Below, in pieces: positions 15,834-20,835 of a DNA stretch of 20,835 nucleotides. A program made the position numbers and the translations under genes. Each line of letters begins with the position of its first letter. Position 1 is the first letter of the stretch. This DNA comes from a virus: the IMG/VR virus record IMGVR_UViG_3300017773_000193, positions 1 through 20,835 of that record, one strand, 5' to 3'. Below the pieces are notes generated by a model. The model was not told the origin of the DNA, ran no database searches, and saw only the letters and a list, made by a program, of their open reading frames with translations.

Positions 15834-16283
15834 ATGTCTAGAACATGGTTAGATAATGCATTTTGGGAAACCCCTCGAAAACAAACTCTAAATGCGATTA
15901 GTGAAGAGGTCATTGGAAACCAGACCAAACGCCAAGTGTACAAACTCAACAAGTTAAATGATGATGGAACAGAAAACGAAATGTTCCAAGAGGTCGTTGC
16001 ATTTCTTGGTATGGAAAAGATTGACGCTTCTAGTAAGAGAAGACTTGAATCTAAACAAGAAGAAGCAGAGGTTGAAAAACAGAACAAACTGGAAGAGGAA
16101 CGTGCAAAGAAACTAGAGAAACTCTTTGCATACAAATTAGAAACCTTCGAAATTCCAGAAATCAAAGCATCTAAAAACCGTTTACTGAAATCTAAACTAA
16201 GACGTTCGAAGTCTGTTCCCGAAGTGAATCTTTACGCTATTTTAATTATACAGGACGCTATGAAAAATGAAGGAACTGACTAA
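15834..16283 (+). CDS. Conserved coiled-coil protein of unknown function in the fibre locus
   Basis: This 149-residue protein has a strong ribosome site, AGGAG at 15823-15827, seven bases before ATG 15834. The N-terminus (MSRTWLDNAFWETPRKQ) is followed by a Glu/Lys-rich helix (about residues 60-105: KRRLESKQEEAEVEKQNKLEEERAKK region), then KLETFEIPEIK, a basic patch (SKNRLLKSKLRRSKSVPEVN) and a helix LYAILIIQDAM. I recall similar sequences in cyanophages, annotated hypothetical. An assembly-helper or scaffold role for neighbouring fibres is possible but unsupported by motif. Its 3' end overlaps the next gene by 17 bases. The gap before it (15794-15833) is AT-rich (TATATATAAT at 15801-15810) and might hold a weak promoter. 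Confidence 0.8.
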   Translation: MSRTWLDNAFWETPRKQTLNAISEEVIGNQTKRQVYKLNKLNDDGTENEMFQEVVAFLGMEKIDASSKRRLESKQEEAEVEKQNKLEEERAKKLEKLFAYKLETFEIPEIKASKNRLLKSKLRRSKSVPEVNLYAILIIQDAMKNEGTD

Positions 16284-17010
16284 AGGTTTTGTAATTGTTG
16301 CATCTAAAAATCCTAACTTCTACATTTACGCCTGCAACCTAATAGAATCAATCCGAGACTGGTATCCTGATGCCAACATAACACTTTTCACCGAAGAAAG
16401 GTTTATTGATCATCGTGCAGATGAAGCGGATAATGTTGAAATATGTGACAATCATTATCGTGCAAAACTAACTGGCATGGCCCAAACACCTTACGATATT
16501 ACCATGTATGTCGATGCAGACATGGAATGTGAACACGAAGACATCGCAAAGGTCTGGGATGAGATGAAAGACTATGATATGGTCTTTCACGAATTGAGCA
16601 AGGAACGTGAAAAGTTTTATGCAATTCGGGAATTTAATCATGAGAATAAAACCGAGAAGTACAGGTTATGTGGGGGTGTGTGTCTCTATCGTAGTTCCAA
16701 TCCATTAGTAAAAGAGTTCATGGAGGATTGGGATGATTTGTATCGTAGACAACACTCAGGACAATGGAGACCCGAAGGATTCGATGATAATTTGTGGAAC
16801 GACCACCTAAAATACTTTGATCAAACTACACTTTGGTGGTTGACCGAGAAGGTGGAAAAGTATAAAGACTTAAAGATTGGAATCTTTGACGATGATATTC
16901 GGTGGAATTACTTCACACAATACGATTATTGTGGTTTACCGAAACCAGAAAAACCCCCAATATTGAGACACTATTCTGGATGTTTGAAAAAGGATAAGTT
17001 GATTGTGTAA
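16267..17010 (+). CDS. Putative GT-A-fold glycosyltransferase (GT8-like)
   Basis: This 247-residue protein has the layout of a small nucleotide-sugar transferase. Strand 1 is GFVIVASKNPNFYIYACNLIESI (about 7-29), then DANITLFTEE (35-44). The metal-binding DxD is D83-A-D85 in MYVDADMEC, LCGGVCLYRSS (134-144) is the acceptor-side loop, and H235-Y-S-G238-C-L-K241 near the end matches the GT8 HxxGxxK pattern. The donor and acceptor cannot be read from sequence. ATG 16267 overlaps the upstream gene end by 17 bases; AGGA at 16252-16255 is the likely ribosome site. The stop overlaps the next gene by one base (TAATG), pairing it with the oxygenase-like gene. It might decorate phage fibres, host surface sugars or DNA; position favours the first, by inference. 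Confidence 0.8.
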   Translation: MKELTKGFVIVASKNPNFYIYACNLIESIRDWYPDANITLFTEERFIDHRADEADNVEICDNHYRAKLTGMAQTPYDITMYVDADMECEHEDIAKVWDEMKDYDMVFHELSKEREKFYAIREFNHENKTEKYRLCGGVCLYRSSNPLVKEFMEDWDDLYRRQHSGQWRPEGFDDNLWNDHLKYFDQTTLWWLTEKVEKYKDLKIGIFDDDIRWNYFTQYDYCGLPKPEKPPILRHYSGCLKKDKLIV

Positions 17011-17684
17011 TGAAAAATATTCCTATAAGAAATAAGGAAGTTATTGAACTTCTTGAAGAAGTAAAAAAATACTATGATGATCGTGAACATTTAACAACAC
17101 TTTTACGTGTTAATGGAAGTGAAAAGGATGCGGATTGGTTTACAGGTGATGAGTATCGTGACCAAATTATAAACATGGATACCGACCATGATGGGTATCC
17201 AGAATCTACTCACTCAATATCACTAAAAAACACTCACTTAGACACTAGTGGTAAGACCAAAAATGATACTGAAGTAGCAAAACTTATAGAACGATATGGT
17301 AAACTCAATGAAAAATTGTGTACCATATTCTCAACAAGAAATTGTGCATTATTTACAATGTATCCGCCAGGTGGGTATCTCTCGTGGCATAACAATGCAA
17401 ATGCGTGTGCATATAACCTAATCTTCTCTTGGTCAGAAACAGGAGATGGGTACTTCAAATATGTTGATGGTAAGACTGGTGAAGATGTTGTTATGCAAGA
17501 TGTTCAGGGTTGGCAGTGTAAAGCAGGGTACTTTGGTTCGTATGATGAACCTTGGGATAAACGAGTCTATCATGCCGCAAAAACTAATTGTTGGAGAATA
17601 ACAGTTTCTTTTATATTCGACCAGAGTGATATGTCTATGGGTTTACAAGATGAAATCATAGAAGAAATAATGTCAGATTACTAA
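17010..17684 (+). CDS. 2-oxoglutarate/Fe(II)-dependent oxygenase-like protein
   Basis: This 224-residue protein's second half looks like a double-stranded beta-helix oxygenase: MYPPGGYLSWHNNANACAYNLIF (residues about 117-139), GDGYFKYVD, and WQCKAGYFGSYDEPWDKRVYHAAKTNCWRITVSFIF to about 203. Expected ligands are H127, the third residue of the HxD triad, H188 and R196 (2-oxoglutarate contact, eight residues after H188). The acidic ligand is replaced: the triad reads H127-N128-N129. Related cyanophage oxygenases I recall also carry an HTN-type motif here. It may hydroxylate a residue of a virion or host protein, or be inactive in iron binding. It starts on the TAATG overlap with the glycosyltransferase, so the two are co-expressed. 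N-terminal residues 1-110 are helical and charged. Confidence 0.75.
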   Translation: MKNIPIRNKEVIELLEEVKKYYDDREHLTTLLRVNGSEKDADWFTGDEYRDQIINMDTDHDGYPESTHSISLKNTHLDTSGKTKNDTEVAKLIERYGKLNEKLCTIFSTRNCALFTMYPPGGYLSWHNNANACAYNLIFSWSETGDGYFKYVDGKTGEDVVMQDVQGWQCKAGYFGSYDEPWDKRVYHAAKTNCWRITVSFIFDQSDMSMGLQDEIIEEIMSDY

Positions 17685-17704
17685 ATTGTTGGACTTCTAA
17701 ACCT

Positions 17705-17712
17705 TATAAATA
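17705..17712 (+). promoter_or_regulatory. T4-type late promoter, TATAAATA, before the 17749 gene
   Basis: An exact TATAAATA with the TAAACC upstream flank seen at 3845-3852. The expected start near 17718 leaves a leader of about 30 bases with AAAGG at 17720-17724. A three-codon frame, ATG 17736, GGT, ATT, TAG 17745-17747, ends one base before the real ATG 17749. Confidence 0.8.
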
Positions 17713-17748
17713 AACACATAAAGGTCTTATTTAACATGGGTATTTAGA

Positions 17749-18117
17749 ATGTCGTTAACAAATTACGAAGATATAGTCATAAATCAAGGAACTGATGTTA
17801 CCATTGAAGTACATCTAGTTCATGATAGCGGAAGTTCACTGAATTTAACAAACAGAACAGTGTCTGCTATGATGAAACGCAGATACACAGATTCCGCAAA
17901 TGACCCAGATTCATTACAGTTTACAACTGCAATAGCGTCTCCAGCTAGTGATGGAGTTCTCACATTATCACTTACTAATACACAAACAGATACCTTGAAC
18001 CCTAGAGGTAGGTATGTCTATGATGTAGAACTATCCCATCTTGATAGTGATTCCAATACAATAACTCAGCGAGTACTCGAAGGTCATATCGAAGTATCTC
18101 CCTCGGTTACAAAATAA
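17749..18117 (+). CDS. Small Ig-like virion protein (baseplate/fibre linker type)
   Basis: This 122-residue protein is all beta in appearance: INQGTDVTIEVHLVHDSG, LNLTNRTVSAMMKRRY, a middle GVLTLSLTNTQTDTL, RGRYVYDVELSHLD and a final RVLEGHIEVSPSVT. This layout (strong 'QG-D' start and 'VLEGxxxVxPxVT' end) is common in phage structural proteins and recalls the N-terminal sandwich of baseplate upper proteins. Length is typical for one domain. It follows a late promoter and precedes the long fibre by 13 bases, so it may join that fibre to the baseplate. No enzyme motif is present. Confidence 0.78.
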   Translation: MSLTNYEDIVINQGTDVTIEVHLVHDSGSSLNLTNRTVSAMMKRRYTDSANDPDSLQFTTAIASPASDGVLTLSLTNTQTDTLNPRGRYVYDVELSHLDSDSNTITQRVLEGHIEVSPSVTK

Positions 18118-18130
18118 GAAGAGGAAACAA

Positions 18131-20835
18131 ATGACTATCGAAGCTACGTATAATGACAAAATTGTAGTCAAAAAGGTTGTTAGTGACAGAATTGTAGTCA
18201 AAAAAGTTATTGTCGGAACACCAATAAAAAGAGTCAAAAGTGGTGCATTTGCCCTCAACAACTTGGCTGGTGTAGATGTATCTGCGACTGAATCTGATGG
18301 TTCAATCCTTGCTTACAATCCGACAACAAGTAACTATGAAGTAACGAACCTACGTACCGATGCAAACATCTCGTTGGTGTTTGATAGTGCAGCAAATACT
18401 TATACTTGGGGATTAATAAAAAATCTCGACAGTGCAAACATCATCTCACTCGGTGGTGTCACAGGAGTGGACGAATCGACAACTTCTACCATACGTGGGT
18501 TGTTCTCTGCGGGCGGAGATTTATCTTATGATTCTTCTACTGGTGCATTCTCGTTTGATGTAGAACAAGTTTATACTAAGACCAATTTCGATTCGGACTT
18601 GGGTGATGCACTAGATGGTGGAACGGGCATTTCATATGACTCTTCTACCGACACAGTTTCTATTAGTGATACTGGAGTGATAGCAGATACTTATGGTTCT
18701 GCGACACACATTCCAGTGTTTACAGTAAATGCACAGGGTCAATTAGACAGCGCTGGAACAGTTGCTGTTGCTGGTGTTACATCATTTGATTTTGATTCTG
18801 CAAATGGTAACCTTACTATCGGTACTGCTGATGGTGCATCCTTTGTTACCACCACAACTCTAGACCCATTCTCAACGACCAATTTAACCGAAGGGAATAA
18901 TCTTTATTATACAGATACACGATTCGATACTAGACTTGGTACTAAAACAACAAGTGACCTTACGGAAGGTACAAACCTATATTATACCACTGCACGTGCT
19001 GATAGTGATGCAAAAAACTCGATATCTGTTACCGATGCTGGTGGGGATGGTTCTCTTTCTTATGATAACACCAGTGGTGTAATTACATACACTGGGCCGA
19101 GTGCATCTGAAGTTAGATCACACTTTAGTGCTTCGGGTGACTTATCTTACGAGTCTTCTACTGGTGTATTCTCGTTTGATGTAGAACAGGTTTATACTAA
19201 GTCTAACTTTGATTCAGACTTAGGTGCAGCACTGGATGGTGGAACAGGTATTACCTACGACAATTCCACCGACACGATTTCTATCACGGACACTGGTATC
19301 ACTTCGGGGACATATGGTTCTGCAACACAGATTCCTGTATTCACTGTAAATGCACAAGGTCAGTTGGATAGTGCAGGCGCAGTTGCTGTTGCTGGTGTTA
19401 CATCTACTTCTTACGACTCTTCTACTGGTATCGTTACTATCAGTACTGCGGATGGTAATTCGTTTACATCTACCATAAACCTCAGTCCATTCACTACAAA
19501 TGACTTGACCGAAGGGTCTTCTAATCTGTACTATACTTCTGCTCGTGCAGACTCAGATGCGAAGAATGCAATATCTGTTACCGATGCAGGCGGAGATGGT
19601 TCTCTTTCATATGAATCTACGACTGGTGTGGTGACCTATACAGGGCCGAGTGCCGCAGAAGTAAGAGCGCATTTCAGTGCTGGTGGTGACATAACATATG
19701 ACAATTCAACTGGTGAGTTTAGTATTGATGTAGAACAAATCTACACAAAAGTAAACTTTGATAGTGACTTCAACAGTCGATTGACCGCAATGATTGATAG
19801 TGCAAGTTTCAATGTGATTACTGCACAATCCATTCATACCGATTCCGCATCATTCGACTCTGCATCCATTACGAACCTTGCGACTACTCAGATAACAGGA
19901 AGTCAGGCGACTTTTGACTCTGCGAACATCACCTCTTTAGGTGCGGTTGGTAGTGTAGATGCGACAACAACTTCTACCATTCGTGGACTCTTTACTGGTG
20001 CTGGTGACCTAACATATGACAATTCAACTGGTGAGTTCACCTTTGATGTAGAGAGTGTATACACCAAGGCGAACTTTGATTCAGACCTTGGACTTGCGAA
20101 CACTGGTCAATTACCAGAAGGAACAAACTTATACTACACCACTACTAGGGCAGACAGTGATTTTGATGTCAGACTTGCTACCAAAACAACAGCAAATGTG
20201 GCAGAAGGTACGAACCTCTATTACACTACTACTCGTGCGGATTCTGATTTTGACGTTAGACTCGACACGAAATCAACAACGAATCTCAGTGAGGGCAGTA
20301 ACCTCTATTACACCACCGCACGTGCTGATTCAGATTCCAAAAACTCAGTATCAGTAACAGATGCTGGTGGGGATGGTTCTTTATCTTACAGTTCCGCAAC
20401 TGGTGTCTTTACATACACAGGGCCGAGTGCATCCGAAACGAGAGCGCATTTCTCTAATGGAACTGGTGTCACAATCACTAATGGTCAAGTTGCAATTGGT
20501 CAATCAGTTGGAACTACCGATGATGTAACATTCGGTAAGGTAACTCAAGATAGTGCGGTATCTAAGGGTGTTCAGTTCTTACCACAGTCAACCGCATTCT
20601 CTCAGACTGCTGGTTCATTGTACTTTGACTCTGAACAGAACAAAGGTCTTTCGGTTAGACTGCGTACTCCCGAAAACGCAAATCCCGATGTAAGTCTAAA
20701 CGTTGGTCAAGAGACATTCCTGTATGTTTATAATGATACTGGTGCTCAGATTGACAATGGTGATGCAGTATACATCTCAGATACACATACAGATGGTACA
20801 CCAAAAGTAACACTTGCACGTGCAAATACATCTAC
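18131..20835 (+). CDS. Long repetitive tail fibre, 3' truncated by the window
   Basis: The frame is open without a stop for 901 codons to the window edge. The ribosome site is GAAGAGGAA (18118-18126) before ATG 18131. The start has a small duplication (DKIVVKKVV, then DRIVVKKVI). From about residue 120, a module is repeated: FSAGGDLSYDSSTGAFSFDVEQ, VYTKTNFDSDLG, then GTYGSA-type strands with FTVNAQGQLDSAG, and TEGTNLYYTTARADSD. Modules begin near 18515, 19136, 19685 and 20003; the first is 621 bases, the next two are shorter. The 'TEGxNLYYTxARxDSD' motif is found in many phage tail fibres and occurs at least six times. After about 20455 the repeat ends and a non-repeat part begins (FLPQSTAFSQTAGSLYF, VSLNVGQETFLYVYN, NGDAVYISDTHTDGTP), probably the distal region. 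It is probably a receptor-binding fibre; the tip is not visible. Confidence 0.85.
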   Translation, partial: MTIEATYNDKIVVKKVVSDRIVVKKVIVGTPIKRVKSGAFALNNLAGVDVSATESDGSILAYNPTTSNYEVTNLRTDANISLVFDSAANTYTWGLIKNLDSANIISLGGVTGVDESTTSTIRGLFSAGGDLSYDSSTGAFSFDVEQVYTKTNFDSDLGDALDGGTGISYDSSTDTVSISDTGVIADTYGSATHIPVFTVNAQGQLDSAGTVAVAGVTSFDFDSANGNLTIGTADGASFVTTTTLDPFSTTNLTEGNNLYYTDTRFDTRLGTKTTSDLTEGTNLYYTTARADSDAKNSISVTDAGGDGSLSYDNTSGVITYTGPSASEVRSHFSASGDLSYESSTGVFSFDVEQVYTKSNFDSDLGAALDGGTGITYDNSTDTISITDTGITSGTYGSATQIPVFTVNAQGQLDSAGAVAVAGVTSTSYDSSTGIVTISTADGNSFTSTINLSPFTTNDLTEGSSNLYYTSARADSDAKNAISVTDAGGDGSLSYESTTGVVTYTGPSAAEVRAHFSAGGDITYDNSTGEFSIDVEQIYTKVNFDSDFNSRLTAMIDSASFNVITAQSIHTDSASFDSASITNLATTQITGSQATFDSANITSLGAVGSVDATTTSTIRGLFTGAGDLTYDNSTGEFTFDVESVYTKANFDSDLGLANTGQLPEGTNLYYTTTRADSDFDVRLATKTTANVAEGTNLYYTTTRADSDFDVRLDTKSTTNLSEGSNLYYTTARADSDSKNSVSVTDAGGDGSLSYSSATGVFTYTGPSASETRAHFSNGTGVTITNGQVAIGQSVGTTDDVTFGKVTQDSAVSKGVQFLPQSTAFSQTAGSLYFDSEQNKGLSVRLRTPENANPDVSLNVGQETFLYVYNDTGAQIDNGDAVYISDTHTDGTPKVTLARANTS
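18515..20454 (+). repeat. Degenerate in-frame modules of the tail fibre shaft
   Basis: Four module starts lie at 18515, 19136, 19685 and 20003, each encoding GD(L/I)(S/T)YD/E-x-STG and FDVE or IDVE. Spacings are 621, 549 and 318 bases, all multiples of three. Long stretches remain similar at DNA level (for example AATGCACAGGGTCAATTAGA against AATGCACAAGGTCAGTTGGA). The third module has a unique DSAS-rich segment, so the array has been edited by recombination. Confidence 0.75.

Noticed and set aside
17701-17725. Hairpin ACCTT / AAGGT around the late promoter as a terminator or riboswitch
   Set aside because: Only five base pairs with a 15-base AT loop and no following T-run; the pairing is too weak to call.
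1-20835. tRNA genes, integrase or attachment sites
   Set aside because: I saw no cloverleaf-like sequence, no integrase-like protein and no gap large enough to hold such elements; no gap between genes exceeds about 65 bases.

Overview
The window reads as a late structural module of a lytic, contractile-tailed (T4-like) bacteriophage, of the kind known from marine bacteria and cyanobacteria. This rests on: (i) a dense run of plus-strand genes joined by TAATG overlaps; (ii) recognisable homologues of the T4 baseplate wedge proteins gp25, gp6 and gp8; (iii) a DUF4815-type tail protein typical of marine T4-like phages; and (iv) exact T4-type late promoters (TATAAATA) in front of three genes. There is no sign of a lysogeny module, tRNA, insertion sequence or CRISPR array. 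The host cannot be named from this sequence.

Layout. Bases 2-505 hold the end of an unrecognised gene. Bases 526-6269 are the baseplate block: gp25, gp6, a conserved virion protein in the position gp7 has in T4, a short fibre-like protein with a gp9/gp10-type start, and gp8. Bases 6281-11527 hold one very long reading frame of 1,749 codons before its final TAA (codon 1,061 is a TAG), interrupted by that single in-frame amber codon at 9461-9463. Then come a 69-residue coiled-coil protein, an NELD-repeat fibre (11737-12831) and a 981-residue rod protein built from Gly-Asn-Tyr repeats with two inserted globular domains (12848-15793). Bases 15834-17684 hold a coiled-coil protein and two enzyme-like genes, a GT-A glycosyltransferase and a 2-oxoglutarate/Fe(II)-oxygenase-like protein. 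Bases 17749-20835 hold a small Ig-like virion protein and a long repetitive tail fibre that runs off the end.

How it fits together. gp25, gp6 and gp8 build the baseplate wedge. The DUF4815 protein and the fibre genes should form the baseplate periphery and host-recognition fibres. The two enzymes sit inside the fibre locus and could modify virion proteins or host surface sugars, but this is inference from position.

Most notable: the amber codon sits inside an otherwise intact conserved structural gene. All 14 visible gene ends in the window use TAA. The amber lies in a 27-bp segment bounded by a 9-bp direct repeat, so deleting one repeat unit would remove the stop in frame. Readthrough, suppressor-tRNA recoding, reversible repeat deletion, a recent mutation and a sequencing error all remain possible.
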